Shown: positions 19,806 through 33,607, counted from the first letter of the stretch. The stretch is DNA of 64,000 bases from Coccinella septempunctata (GCF_907165205.1 NC_058190.1:17554001-17618000), one strand, 5' to 3'. Program-made: numbers and translations. Notes: generated by a model not told the origin, from the sequence alone.

Positions 19806-22800
19806 GAGATGCACATGTTGAATTTCAGTTCGATAGTTCAGATAGGAATTGAGATTTCAGTGGTCAATTCGGCAAAGTATGATATCAATTCCTTGAAAAC
19901 TGTTGGATCAATTCGAACCAAATCTTGAAACTGCACATAGTTTTCGGATTGAGATGCACATGTTGAATTTCAGTTCGATAGTTCAGATAGGAATTGATAT
20001 TTCAGTGGTCTATTCGGCAAAGTGTGATATCAATTCCTCAAAAACTGTTGAACCAATTCGACCCAAATCTTGAAAACGCACATAGTTTTCGAATTGAGAT
20101 GCACATGTTGAATTTCAGATCGATAGTTCTGATAGGAATGAAGATTTCAGTAGTCGATTCGGCAAAATATCATTTCAATTCCTAAGGTACTATTGGATCG
20201 ATTCGAACCAAATCTTGAAACTGCACATAGTTTTCGAATTGAGATGCACATGTTGAATTTCAGTTCGAAAGTTCAGATAGGAATTGAGAAGTGTGATATC
20301 AATTCCTCGAAAACTGTTGGATCAATTCGAACCGAATCTTGAAACTGCACATAGTTTTCGAATTGAGATGCACATGTTGAATTTCAGTTCGGATAGTGCA
20401 GATAGGAATTGAGATTTCAGTGGTCTATTCGGCAAATTGTGATATCAATTCCCCAAAAACTGTTGAACCAATTCGACCCAAATCTTGAAACTGCACATAG
20501 CTTTCGAATTGAGATGCACATGTTGAATTTCAGTTCGATAGTTCAGATAGGAATTGAGATTTCAGTGGTCAATTCGGCAAAGTATGATATCAATTCCTTG
20601 AAAACTGTTGGATCAATTCGAACCAAATCTTGAAACTGCACATAGTTTTCGGATTGAGATGCACATGTTGAATTTCAGTTCGATAGTTCAGATAGGAATT
20701 GATATTTCAGTGGTCTATTCGGCAAAGTGTGATATCAATTCCTCAAAAACTGTTGAACCAATTCGACCCAAATCTTGAAAACGCACATAGTTTTCGAATT
20801 GAGATGCACATGTTGAATTTCAGATCGATAGTTCTGATAGGAATGAAGATTTCAGTAGTCGATTCGGCAAAATATCATTTCAATTCCTAAGGTACTATTG
20901 GATCGATTCGAACCAAATCTTGAAACTGCACATAGTTTTCGAATTGAGATGCACATGTTGAATTTCAGATCGATAGTTCTGATAGGAATGAAGATTTCAC
21001 TAGTCGATTCGGCAAAATATCATTTCAATTCCTAAGGTACTATTGGATCGATTCGAACCAAATCTTGAAACTGCACATAGTTTTCGAATTGAGATGCACA
21101 TGTTGAATTTCAGTTCTATAGTTCAGATAGGAATTGAGATTTCAGTGGTCTATTCGGCAAAGACTGATATCAATCCCTCGAAAACTGTTGGATCGATTCG
21201 AACCAAATCTTGAAACTGCACATAGTTTTCGAATTGAGATGCACATGTTGAATTTCAGTTCGATAGTGCAGATAGGAATTGAGATTTCAGTGGTCTATTC
21301 GGCAAATTGTGATATCAATTCCCCAAAAACTGTTGAACCAATTCGACCCAAATCTTGAAACTGCACATAGCTTTCGAATTGAGATGCACATGTTGAATTT
21401 CAGATCGATAGTTCTGATAGGAATGAAGATTTCACTAGTCGATTCGGCAAAATATCATTTCAATTGGATCGATTCGAACCAAATCTTGAAACTGCACATA
21501 GTTTTCGAATTTAGATGCACATGTTGAATTTCAGTTTGATAGTTCAGATAGGAATTGAGATTTCAGTTGTCAATTCGGCAAAGTGTGATATAAATTCCTC
21601 GAAAACTGTTGGATCAATTCGAACCAAATCTTGAAACTGCACGTAGTTTTCGAATTGAGATGCACATGTTGAATTTCAGTTCGATAGTGCAGATAGGAAT
21701 TGAGATTTCAGTGGTCTATACGGCCAAGTGTGATATCAATTCCTCGAAAACTGTTGGATCAATTCGAACCAAATTTTGAAACTGCACATAGTTTTCGAAA
21801 TGAGATGCACATGTTGAATTTCAGATCGATAGTTCTAATAGGAATGGAGATTTCAGAAGTCGATTCGACAAAATATCATTTCAATTCCTAAGGAACTATT
21901 GGATCAATTCGAACCAAATCTTGAAACTGCACATAGTTTTCGGATTGAGATGCACATGTTGAATTTCAGTTCGATAGTTCAGATAGGAATTGAGATTTCA
22001 GTGGTCAATTCGGCAAAGTATGATATCAATTCCTTGAAAACTGTTGGATCAATTCGAACCAAATCTTGAAACTGCACATAGTTTTCGGATTGAGATGCAC
22101 ATGTTGAATTTCAGTTCGATAGTTCAGATAGGAATTGATATTTCAGTGGTCTATTCGGCAAAGTGTGATATCAATTCCTCAAAAACTGTTGAACCAATTC
22201 GACCCAAATCTTGAAAACGCACATAGTTTTCGAATTGAGATGCACATGTTGAATTTCAGATCGATAGTTCTGATAGGAATGAAGATTTCAGTAGTCGATT
22301 CGGCAAAATATCATTTCAATTCCTAAGGTACTATTGGATCGATTCGAACCAAATCTTGAAACTGCACATAGTTTTCGAATTGAGATGCACATGTTGAATT
22401 TCAGTTCGAAAGTTCAGATAGGAATTGAGATTTCAGTGGTCAATTCGGCAAAGTGTGATATCAATTCCTCGAAAACTGTTGGATCAATTCGAACCGAATC
22501 TTGAAACTGCACATAGTTTTCGAATTGAGATGCACATGTTGAATTTCAGTTCGGATAGTGCAGATAGGAATTGAGATTTCAGTGGTTTATTCGGCAAAGT
22601 GTGATATCAATTCCTCGAAAACTGTTGGATCAATTCGAAACAAATCTTGAAACTGCATATAGTTTTCGAAATGAGATGCACATGTTGAATTTCAGATCGG
22701 TAGTTCTAATAGGAATGGAGATTTCAGAAGTCGATTCGACAAAATATCATTTCAATTCTTTACCCTTAATAACCTGAGTTATGATCACTATTCTAATTGA

Positions 22801-24021
22801 ATAAATATTCTTTATAGAGTGTACAAGACAAAAACAACTCAATTTCTGTTTGAAAATTGTATAGTTTTTGTTTGAGAAAAATGGTGTTTCATATATGTAA
22901 CGCTAATAGCTACAGTTACGGAGAAATAAAATAGATTTGCCAGTGAAATTTGCGTTACATATGTGTAACGCTAGGTTATTATGGGTTAAGGAACTATTGG
23001 ATCAATTCGAACCAAATCTTGAAACTGCACATAGTTTTCGGATTGAGATGCACATGTTGAATTTCAGTTCGATAGTTAAGATAGGAATTGAGATTTCAGT
23101 GGTCAATTCGGCAAAGTGTGATATCAATTCCTTGAAAACTGTTGGATCAATTCGAACCAAATCTTGAAACTGCACATAGTTTTCGAAATGAGATGCATAT
23201 GTTGAATTTCAGTTCGATAGTTCTGATAGGAATTGAGATTTCAGTGGTCTATTCGGCAAAGTGTGATATCAATTCCTCAAAAACTGTTGAACCAATTCGA
23301 CCCAAATCTTGAAACTGCACATAGTTTTCGAATTGAGATGCACATGTTGAATTTCAGATCGATAGATCTGATAGGAATGAAGATTTCAGTAGTCGATTCG
23401 GCAAAATATCATTTCAATTCCTAAGGAACTATTGGATCGATTCGAACCAAATCTTGAAACTGCACATAGTTTTCGAATTGAGATGCACATGTTGAATTTC
23501 AGTTTGAACAAAGTGTGATATCAATTCCTCGAAAACTGTTGGATCAATTCGAAACAAATCTTGAAACTTCACATAGTTTTCGAATTGAGATGCACATGTT
23601 CAATTTCAGTTCGATAGTGCAGATAGGAATTGAGATTTCAGTGGTCAATTCGGCAAAGTGTGATATCAATTCCTCGAAAACTGTTGATTCAATTCGAACC
23701 AAATCTTGAAATTTCACACAGTTTTCGAATTGAGATGCTCATGTTGAATTTCAGTTCGATAGTTCAGATAGGAATTGAGATTTCAGTGGTCAATTCGGCG
23801 AAGTGTGATATCAATTCCTCAAAAACTGTTGGACCAATTCGACCCAAATCTTGAAACTGCACATAGTTTTCGAATTGAGATGCACATGTTGAATTTCAGA
23901 TCGATAGTTCTGATAGGATTGGAGATTTCAGTAGTCGATTCGACAAAACATCATTTCAATTCCTTAGGAACTATTGGATCGATTCGAACCAAATCTTGAA
24001 ACTGCGCATAGTTTTCGAATT
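19806..24021. repeat. 4216-bp tandem duplication, second copy
   Basis: A near-identical second copy of 15590-19805, carrying MITE copy 2. The flank after about 24060 follows a different monomer variant (AAAGTGTGATATC in place of AAAGTATGATATC), which marks the right edge. Confidence 0.88.
22763..22985. mobile_element. piggyBac-like MITE, copy 2
   Basis: Exactly 4216 bp from copy 1, with the same altered left flank TTTA and intact right TTAA (22986-22989). It arose through the tandem duplication and is not a new insertion. Confidence 0.8.
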
Positions 24022-24232
24022 GAGATGCACATGTTGAATTTCAGTTCGATAGTTCAGATAGGAATTGAGATTTCAGTGGTCAATTCGGCAAAGTGTGATA
24101 TCAATTCCTCGAAAACTGTTGGATCAATTCGAACCAAATCTTGAAACTGCACATAGTTTTCGAATTGAGATGCACATGTTGAATTTCAGATCCATAGTTC
24201 TAATAGGAATGAAGATTTCAGTAGTCGATTCG
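23401..24232. repeat. 832-bp tandem duplication, first copy
   Basis: Landmarks at 23515, 23630, 23775 and 24065 recur at +832. The unit includes an abbreviated monomer with the unusual join CAGTTTGAACAAAGTG near 23502, a 38-bp shortening that explains why 832 is not a multiple of 145. Confidence 0.85.
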
Positions 24233-25064
24233 ACAAAATATCATTTCAATTCCTAAGGAACTATTGGATCGATTCGAACCAAATCTGGAAACTGCACATA
24301 GTTTTCGAATTGAGATGCACATGTTGAATTTCAGTTTGAACAAAGTGTGATATCAATTCCTCGAAAACTGTTGGATCAATTCGAAACAAATCTTGAAACT
24401 TCACATAGTTTTCGAATTGAGATGCACATGTTCAATTTCAGTTCGATAGTGCAGATAGGAATTGAGATTTCAGTGGTCAATTCGGCAAAGTGTGATATCA
24501 ATTCCTCGAAAACTGTTGATTCAATTCGAACCAAATCTTGAAATTTCACACAGTTTTCGAATTGAGATGCTCATGTTGAATTTCAGTTCGATAGTTCAGA
24601 TAGGAATTGAGATTTCAGTGGTCAATTCGGCGAAGTGTGATATCAATTCCTCAAAAACTGTTGGACCAATTCGACCCAAATCTTGAAACTGCACATAGTT
24701 TTCGAATTGAGATGCACATGTTGAATTTCAGATCGATAGTTCTGATAGGATTGGAGATTTCAGTAGTCGATTCGACAAAACATCATTTCAATTCCTTAGG
24801 AACTATTGGATCGATTCGAACCAAATCTTGAAACTGCGCATAGTTTTCGAATTGAGATGCACATGTTGAATTTCAGTTCGATAGTTCAGATAGGAATTGA
24901 GATTTCAGTGGTCAATTCGGCAAAGTGTGATATCAATTCCTCGAAAACTGTTGGATCAATTCGAACCAAATCTTGAAACTGCACATAGTTTTCGAATTGA
25001 GATGCACATGTTGAATTTCAGATCCATAGTTCTAATAGGAATGAAGATTTCAGTAGTCGATTCG
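24233..25064. repeat. 832-bp tandem duplication, second copy
   Basis: Repeats 23401-24232, including the CAGTTTGAACAAAGTG join near 24334. Similarity continues to about 25100, where GGATCGATTCG is replaced by GGATCAATTCG. Confidence 0.85.
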
Positions 25065-25680
25065 ACAAAATATCATTTCAATTCCTAAGGAACTATTGGA
25101 TCAATTCGAACCAAATCTTGAAACTGCACGTAGTTTTCGGATTGAGATGCACATGTTGAATTTCAGTTCGATAGTGCAGATAGGAATTGAGATTTCGGTG
25201 GTCTATTCGGCAAAGTGTGATATCAATTCCTCGAAAACTGTTGGTTCAATTCGAACCAAATCTTGAAATTTCACACAGGTTTCGAATTGAGATACACATG
25301 TTTAATTTCAGTTCGATAGTTCAGATAGGAATTGAGATTTCAGTGGTCAATTCGGCGAAGTGTGATATCAATTCCTCGAAAACTTTTGGATCAATTCGAA
25401 CCAAATCTGGAAACTGCACATAGTTTTCGGATTGAGATGCACATGTTGAATTTCAGATCGATAGTTCTGATAGGAATGGAGAATTCAGTACTCGATTCGA
25501 CAAAATATCATTTCAATTCCTAAGGAACTATTGGATCGATTCGAACCAAATCTTGAAACTGCACATAGTTTTCGAATTGAGATGCACATGTTGAATTTCA
25601 GTTCGATAGTTCGGATGAGAATTGAGATTTCAGTGATCAATTCGGCAAAGTGTGATATCAATTCTGCAGATAGTGCAGAT

Positions 25681-26914
25681 CTGAAATTCAACATGTGCAT
25701 CTCAATTCGTAAACTATGTGCAGTTTCAAGATTTGGGTCGAATTGGTTCAACAGTTTTTGAGGAATTGATATCACACTTTGCCGAATAGACCACTAAAAT
25801 CTCAATTCCTATCTGCACTATCGAACTGAAATTCAACATGTGCATCTAAATTCGAAAACTATGTGCAGTTTCAAGATTTGGTTCGAATCGATCCAATAGT
25901 TCCTTAGGAATTTAAATGATATTTTGCCGAATCGAATGTGCAGTTTCAAGATTTGGGTCGAATTGGTTTAACAGTTTTTGAGGAATTGATATCACACTTT
26001 GCCGAATAGACCACTGAAATCTCAATTCATATCTGCACTATCGAACTGAAATTCAACATGTGCATCTCAATTCGAAAACTATGTGCAGTTTCAAGATTTG
26101 GTTCGAATTGATCCAACAGTTTTCAAGGAATTGTTATCACACTTTGCCGAATTGACCACTGAAATCTCAATTCCTATCTGAACTATCGAACTGAAATTCA
26201 ACATGGGCATCTCAATCCGAAAACTATGTGCAGTTTCAAGATTTGGTTCGAATTGATCCAATAGTTCCTTAGGAATTGAAATGATATTTTTTCGAATCGA
26301 CTTCTGAAATCTTAATTCCTATTAGAACTATCGATCTGAAATTCAACATGTGCATTTCATTTCGAAAACTATGTGCAGTTTCAAGATTTGGTTCGAATTG
26401 ATCCAACAGTTTTCGAGGAATTGATATCACACTTTGCCGAATAGACCACTGAAATCTCAATTCCTATCTGCACTATCGAACTGAAATTCAACATGTGCAT
26501 TTCAATTCGAAAACTACGTGCAGTTTCAAGAGTTGGTTCGAATTGATATAACAGTTTCTGAGGAATTGATATCACACTTTGCCGAATAGACCACTGAAAT
26601 CTCAATTCCTATCTGCACTATCGAACTGAAATTCAACATGTGCATCTCAATTCGAAAACCATGTGCAGTTTCAAGATTTGGTTCGAATTGATCCAACAGT
26701 TTTCGAGGAATTGATATCACACTTTGCCGAAATGACCACTGAAATCACAATTCCTATCTGAACTATCCAACTAAAATTCAACATGTGCATCTCAAATCAA
26801 AAACTGTGTACAGTTTCGGGATTTGGGTCGAATTGATCCAATAGTTCCTTAGGAATTGAAATGATATTTTGTCGATTCGACCACTGAAATCTCAATTCCT
26901 ATCTGAACTATCGA
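25681..26914 (-). repeat. Satellite array, block 6 (minus)
   Basis: About 8.5 monomers, duplicated as block 20. A monomer is truncated near 25938, where CCGAATCGAATGTGCAG joins two out-of-phase parts. It is bounded on the right by a strong hairpin-forming junction. Confidence 0.93.
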
Positions 26915-26935
26915 ACTGAATCGATAGTTCTGATA
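26900..26935. repeat. Minus-to-plus switch with 15-bp hairpin
   Basis: GAACTATCGA (26905-26914) and TCGATAGTTC (26921-26930) are perfect inverted repeats with a 6-nt loop (ACTGAA). Extended outward, 14 of 15 positions pair. The orientation of the satellite flips precisely here. The same structure recurs at 60334-60369. Confidence 0.88.
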
Positions 26936-28278
26936 GGAATGAAGATTTCACTAGTCGATTCGGCAAAATATCATTTCAATTGGATCGATTCGAACCAAAT
27001 CTTGAAACTGCACATAGTTTTCGAATTTAGATGCACATGTTGAATTTCAGTTTGATAGTTCAGATAGGAATTGAGATTTCAGTTGTCAATTCGGCAAAGT
27101 GTGATATCAATTCCTCGAAAACTGTTGGATCAATTCGAACCAAATCTTGAAACTGCACGTAGTTTTCGAATTGAGATGCACATGTTGAATTTCAGTTCGA
27201 TAGTGCAGATAGGAATTGAGATTTCAGTGGTCTATACGGCCAAGTGTGATATCAATTCCTCGAAAACTGTTGGATCAATTCGAACCAAATCTTGAAACTG
27301 CACATAGTTTTCGAAATGAGATGCACATGTTGAATTTCAGATCGATAGTTTTAATAGGAATGGAGATTTCAGAAGTCGATTCGACAAAATATCATTTCAA
27401 TTCCTAAGGAACTATTGGATCAATTCGAACCAAATCTTGAAACTGCACATAGTTTTCGGATTGAGATGCACATGTTGAATTTCAGTTCGATAGTTCAGAT
27501 AGGAATTGAGATTTCAGTGGTCAATTCGGCAAAGTATGATATCAATTCCTTGAAAACTGTTGGATCAATTCGAACCAAATCTTGAAACTGCACATAGTTT
27601 TCGGATTGAGATGCACATGTTGAATTTCAGTTCGATAGTTCAGATAGGAATTGATATTTCAGTGGTCTATTCGGCAAAGTGTGATATCAATTCCTCAAAA
27701 ACTGTTGAACCAATTCGACCCAAATCTTGAAAACGCACATAGTTTTCGAATTGAGATGCACATGTTGAATTTCAGATCGATAGTTCTGATAGGAATGAAG
27801 ATTTCAGTAGTCGATTCGGCAAAATATCATTTCAATTCCTAAGGTACTATTGGATCGATTCGAACCAAATCTTGAAACTGCACATAGTTTTCGAATTGAG
27901 ATGCACATGTTGAATTTCAGTTCGAAAGTTCAGATAGGAATTGAGATTTCAGTGGTCAATTCGGCAAAGTGTGATATCAATTCCTCGAAAACTGTTGGAT
28001 CAATTCGAACCGAATCTTGAAACTGCACATAGTTTTCGAATTGAGATGCACATGTTGAATTTCAGTTCGGATAGTGCAGATAGGAATTGAGATTCCAGTG
28101 GTTTATTCGGCAAAGTGTGATATCAATTCCTCGAAAACTGTTGGATCAATTCGAAACAAATCTTGAAACTGCATATAGTTTTCGAAATGAGATGCACATG
28201 TTGAATTTCAGATCGGTAGTTCTAATAGGAATGGAGATTTCAGAAGTCGATTCGACAAAATATCATTTCAATTCTTAA

Positions 28279-28501
28279 CCCTTAATAACCTGAGTTATGA
28301 TCACTATTCTAATTGAATAAATATTCTTTATAGAGTGTACAAGACAAAAACAACTCAATTTCTGTTTGAAAATTGTATAGTTTTTGTTTGAGAAAAATGG
28401 TGTTTCATATATGTAACGCTAATAGCTACAGTTACGGAGAAATAAAATAGATTTGCCAGTGAAATTTGCGTTACATATGTGTAACGCTAGGTTATTATGG
28501 G
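28279..28501. mobile_element. piggyBac-like MITE, copy 3 (both TTAA flanks intact)
   Basis: The same 223-bp element, with TTAA on both sides (28275-28278 and 28502-28505). This is the best-preserved insertion context. The uninserted monomer reads TTCCTAAGGAAC or TTCCTTAGGAAC here, one base from containing TTAA. Confidence 0.85.
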
Positions 28502-29191
28502 TTAAGGAACTATTGGATCAATTCGAACCAAATCTTGAAACTGCACATAGTTTTCGGATTGAGATGCACATGTTGAATTTCAGTTCGATAGTTCAGATAG
28601 GAATTGAGATTTCAGTGGTCAATTCGGCAAAGTGTGATATCAATTCCTTGAAAACTGTTGGATCAATTCGAACCAAATCTTGAAACTGCACATAGTTTTC
28701 GAAATGAGATGCATATGTTGAATTTCAGTTCGATAGTTCTGATAGGAATTGAGATTTCAGTGGTCTATTCGGCAAAGTGTGATATCAATTCCTCAAAAAC
28801 TGTTGAACCAATTCGACCCAAATCTTGAAACTGCACATAGTTTTCGAATTGAGATGCACATGTTGAATTTCAGATCGATAGATCTGATAGGAATGAAGAT
28901 TTCAGTAGTCGATTCGGCAAAATATCATTTCAATTCCTAAGGAACTATTGGATCGATTCGAACCAAATCTGGAAACTGCACATAGTTTTCGAATTGAGAT
29001 GCACATGTTGAATTTCAGTTTGAACAAAGTGTGATATCAATTCCTCGAAAACTGTTGGATCAATTCGAAACAAATCTTGAAACTTCACATAGTTTTCGAA
29101 TTGAGATGCACATGTTCAATATCAGTTCGATAGTGCAGATAGGAATTGAGATTTCAGTGGTCAATTCGGCAAAGTGTGATATCAATTCCTC

Positions 29192-29391
29192 GAAAACTGT
29201 TGGATCAATTCGAAACAAATCTTGAAACTGCATATAGTTTTCGAAATGAGATGCACATGTTGAATTTCAGATCGGTAGTTCTAATAGGAATGGAGATTTC
29301 AGAAGTCGATTCGACAAAATATCATTTCAATTCTTAACCCTTAATAACCTGAGTTATGATCACTATTCTAATTGAATAAATATTCTTTATA
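29192..29391 (+). repeat. 200-bp duplicated patch
   Basis: This stretch duplicates 28133-28332 (1059 bp upstream), from GAAAACTGTTGG through the first 53 or so bases of the MITE. It is absent from the partner segment at 62626. Both edges lie at GAAAACTGTTG, which suggests a homology-guided copy event. Confidence 0.8.
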
Positions 29392-29393
29392 GA
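29338..29393. mobile_element. piggyBac-like MITE, truncated copy (left end only)
   Basis: CCCTTAATAACCT and the following bases match copy 3 up to TTCTTTATAGA, then switch abruptly to satellite (AAACTGTTGATTC). The left TTAA is at 29334-29337. It has no right terminus, so it is a passenger of the 200-bp patch. Confidence 0.8.
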
Positions 29394-29691
29394 AAACTGT
29401 TGATTCAATTCGAACCAAATCTTGAAATTCTGTGTCTTCATTCCTATCAGAACTATCGATCTGAAATTCAACATGTGCATCTCAATTCGAAAACTATGTG
29501 CAGTTTCAAGATTTGGGTCGAATTGGTTCAACAGTTTTTGAGGAATTGATATCACACTTTGCCGAATAGACCACTGAAATCTCAATTCCTATCTGCACTA
29601 TCGAACTGAAATTCAACATGTACATCTCAATTCGAAAACTATGTGCAGTTTCAAGATTTGGTTCGAATTGATCCAACAGTTTTCGAGGAAT

Positions 29692-32600
29692 TGATATCAC
29701 ACTTTGCCGAATTGACCACTGAAATCTCAATTCCTATCTGAACTATCGAACTGAAATTCAATATGTGCATCTCAATTCGAAAACTATGTGCAGTTTCAAG
29801 ATTTGGTTCGAATCGATCCAATAGTACCTTAGGAATTGAAATGATATTTTGCCGAATCGACTAGTGAAATCTTCATTCCTATCAGAACTATCGATCTGAA
29901 ATTCAACATGTGCATCTCAATTCGAAAGCTATGTGCAGTTTCAAGATTTGGGTCGAATTGGTTCAACAGTTTTTGGGGAACTGATATCACAATTTGCCGA
30001 ATAGACCACTGAAATCTCAATTCCTATCTGCACTATCCGAACTGAAATTCAACATGTGCATCTCAATTCGAAAACTATGTGCAGTTTCAAGATTCGGTTC
30101 GAATTGATCCAACAGTTTTCGAGGAATTGATATCACACTTTGCCGAATTGACCACTGAAATCCCAATTCCTATCTGAACTTTCGAACTGAAATTCAACAT
30201 GTGCATCTCAATTCGAAAACTATGTGCAGTTTCAAGATTTGGTTCGAATCGATTCAATAGTACCTTAGGAATTGAAATGATATTTTGCCGAATCGACTAC
30301 TGAAATCTTCATTCCTATCAGAACTATCGATCTGAAATTCAACATGTGCATCTCAATTCGAAAACTATGTGCGTTTTCAAGATTTGGGTCGAATTGGTTC
30401 AACAGTTTTTGAGGAATTGATATCACACTTTGCCGAATAGACCACTGAAATATCAATTCCTATCTGAACTATCGAACTGAAATTCAACATGTGCATCTCA
30501 ATCCGAAAACTATGTGCAGTTTCAAGATTTGGTTCGAATTGATCCAACAGTTTTCATGGAATTGATATCATACTTTGCCGAATTGACCACTGAAATCTCA
30601 ATTCCTATCTGAACTATCGAACTGAAATTCAACATGTGCATCTCAATTCGAAAGCTATGTGCGTTTTCAAGATTTGGGTCGAATTGGTTCAACAGTTTTT
30701 GAGGAATTGATATCACACTTTGCCGAATAGACCACTGAAATCTCAATTCCTATCAGAAATATCGAACTGAAATTCAATATATGCATCTCATTTCGAAAAC
30801 TATGTGCAGTTTCAAGATTCGGTTCGAATTGATCCAACAGTTTTCAAGGAATTGATATCACACTTTGCCGAATTGACCACTGAAATCTCAATTCCTATCT
30901 GAACTATCGAACTGAAATTCAACATGTGCATCTCAATCATAAAACTATGTGCAGTTTCGAGATTTGGTTCGAATTGATCCAATAGTTCCTTAGGAATTGA
31001 AATGATATTTTGTCGAATCGACTTCTGAAATCTCCATTCCTATTAGAACTATCGATCTGAAATTCAACATGTGCATCTCATTTCGAAAACTATGTGCAGT
31101 TTCAAGATTTGGTTCGAATTGTTCCAACAGTTTTCGAGGAATTGATATCACACTTTGCCGAACACACCACTGAAATGTCAATTCCTATCTGCACTATCGA
31201 ACTGAATTTCAACATGTGCATTTCAATTCGAAAACTACGTGCAGTGTCAAGATTTGGTTCGAATTGATCCAACACTTTTCGAGGAATTGATATCACACTT
31301 TGCCGAATTGACAACTGAAATCTCAATTCCTATCTGAACTATCAAACTGAAATTCAACATGTGCATCTCAATTCGAAAACTATGTGCAGTTTCAAGATTT
31401 GGTTCGAATCGATCCAATAGTTCCTTAGGAATTGAAATGATATTTTGCCGAATCGACTACTGAAATCTTCATTCCTATCAGAACTATCGATCTGAAATTC
31501 AACATGTGCATCTCAATTCGAAAACTACGTGCAGTTTCAAGATTTGGGTCGAATTGGTTTAACAGTTTTTGAGGAATTGATATCACACTTTGCCGAATAG
31601 ACCACTGAAATCTCAATTCATATCTGCACTATCGAACTGAAATTCAACATGTGCATCTCAATTCGAAAACTATGTGCTGTTTCAAGATTTGGTTCGAATT
31701 GATCCAACAGTTTTCAAGGAATTGTTATCACACTTTGCCGAATTGACCACTGAAATCTCAATTCCTATCTGAACTATCGAACTGAAATTCAACATGGGCA
31801 TCTCAATCCGAAAACTATGTGCAGTTTCAAGATTTGGTTCGAATTGATCCAATAGTTCCTTAGGAATTGAAATGATATTTTTTCGAATCGACTTCTGAAA
31901 TCTTAATTCCTATTAGAACTATCGATCTGAAATTCAACATGTGCATTTCATTTCGAAAACTATGTGCAGTTTCAAGATTTGGTTCGAATTGATCCAACAG
32001 TTTTCGAGGAATTGATATCACACTTTGCCGAATAGACCACTGAAATCTCAATTCCTATCTGCACTATCGAACTGAAATTCAACATGTGCATTTCAATTCG
32101 AAAACTACGTGCAGTTTCAAGAGTTGGTTCGAATTGATATAACAGTTTTCGAGGAATTGATATCACACTTTGCCGAATTGACAACTGAAATCTCAATTCC
32201 TATCTGAACTATCAAACTGAAATTCAACATGTGCATCTCAATTCGAAAACTATGTGCAGTTTCAAGATTTGGTTCGAATCGATCCAATAGTTCCTTAGGA
32301 ATTGAAATGATATTTTGCCGAATCGACTACTGAAATCTTCATTCCTATCAGAACTATCGATCTGAAATTCAACATGTGCATCTCAATTCGAAAACTATGT
32401 GCAGTTTCAAGATTTGGGTCGAATTGGTTCAACAGTTTCTGAGGAATTGATATCTCACTTTGCCGAATAGACCACTGAAATCTCAATTCCTATCTGCACT
32501 ATCGAACTGAAATTCAACATGTGCATCTCAATTCGAAAACCATGTGCAGTTTCAAGATTTGGTTCGAATTGATCCAACAGTTTTCGAGGAATTGATATCA

Positions 32601-33607
32601 CACTTTGCCGAAATGACCACTGAAATCACAATTCCTATCTGAACTATCCAACTAAAATTCAACATGTGCATCTCAAATCAAAAACTGTGTACAGTTTCGG
32701 GATTTGGGTCGAATTGATCCAATAGTTCCTTAGGAATTGAAATGTTATTTTGTCGATTCGACCACTGAAATCTCAATTCCTATCTGAACTATCGAACTGA
32801 AATTCAACATGTGCATCTCAATTCGAAAACTGTGTAAAATTTCAAGATTTGGTTGGAATTGGTTCAACAGTTTTTGAGGAATTGATATCACACTTTGCCG
32901 AATAGACCACTGAAATCTCAATTCCTATCTGAACTATCGAACTGAAATTCAACATGTGCATCTCAATTCGAAAACTATGTGCAGTTTCAAGATTTGGTTC
33001 GAATCGATCCAATAGTTCCTTAGGAATTGAAATGATACTTTGCCGAATAGACCACTGAAATCTCAATACCTATCTGAACTATCGAACTGAAATTTAACAT
33101 GTGCATCTCAATTCGAAAACTATGTGCAGTTTCAAGATTTGGTTCGAATTGATCCAACAGTTTTCGAGGAATTGATATCACACTTTGCCGAATTGACCAC
33201 TGAAATCACAATTCCTATCTGAACTATCCAACTAAAATTCAACATGTGCATCTCAAATCAAAAACTGTGTACAGTTTCGGGATTTGGGTCGAATTGATCC
33301 AATAGTTCCTTAGGAATTGAAATGTTATTTTGTCGATTCGACCACTGAAATCTCAATTCCTATCTGAACTATCGAACTGAAATTCAACATGTGCATCTCA
33401 ATTCGAAAACTGTGTAAAATTTCAATATTTGGTTGGAATCGATCCAACAGTTTTCGAGGAATTGATATCACACTTTGCCGAATTGACCACTGAAATCTCA
33501 ATTCCTATCTGAACTATCGAACTGAAATTCAACATGTGCATCTCAATTCGAAAACTATGTGCAGTTTCAAGATTTGGTTCGAATTGATCCAACAGTTTTC
33601 AAGGAAT
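29692..33607. repeat. 3916-bp tandem duplication, first copy
   Basis: Ten landmarks (29829, 30265, 30522, 30990, 31102, 31425, 31860, 31972, 32295 and 32842) recur at +3916. 3916 is 27 monomers plus 1 bp. The plus-one comes from an extra C in CTATCCGAACTG near 30035 and its copy. Confidence 0.85.

Larger units (their letters stand above)
15152..25664 (+). repeat. Satellite array, block 5 (plus), longest same-orientation run
   Basis: About 69 monomers plus two MITE copies (18547, 22763). It consists largely of a 4216-bp tandem duplication followed by an 832-bp tandem duplication. B-C-A trimers are evident (for example starts 17484, 17919 and 18355, spaced 435-436 bp). Several C monomers near 17230 lack the TTCCTAAGG segment. 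It ends at an irregular switch (25664-25682) containing TGCAGATAGTGCAGAT. Confidence 0.93.
26921..29430 (+). repeat. Satellite array, block 7 (plus)
   Basis: About 15 monomers plus MITE copy 3 and a truncated MITE. It repeats much of 17230-19450, joined directly to a reversed block. It ends at CTTGAAATTC followed by TGTG (29431-29434) and then minus-orientation satellite. Confidence 0.93.
25172..30770. repeat. Dispersed segmental duplication III, copy 1 (partner 58606-64000)
   Basis: Landmarks from 25187 to 29146 recur at +33434. Those from 29506 to 30522 recur at +33234. The 200-bp difference is an extra segment at 29192-29391 in this copy only. The unit spans three orientation switches (25664, 26915 and 29431) and a MITE, all shared by both copies. 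Confidence 0.88.
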
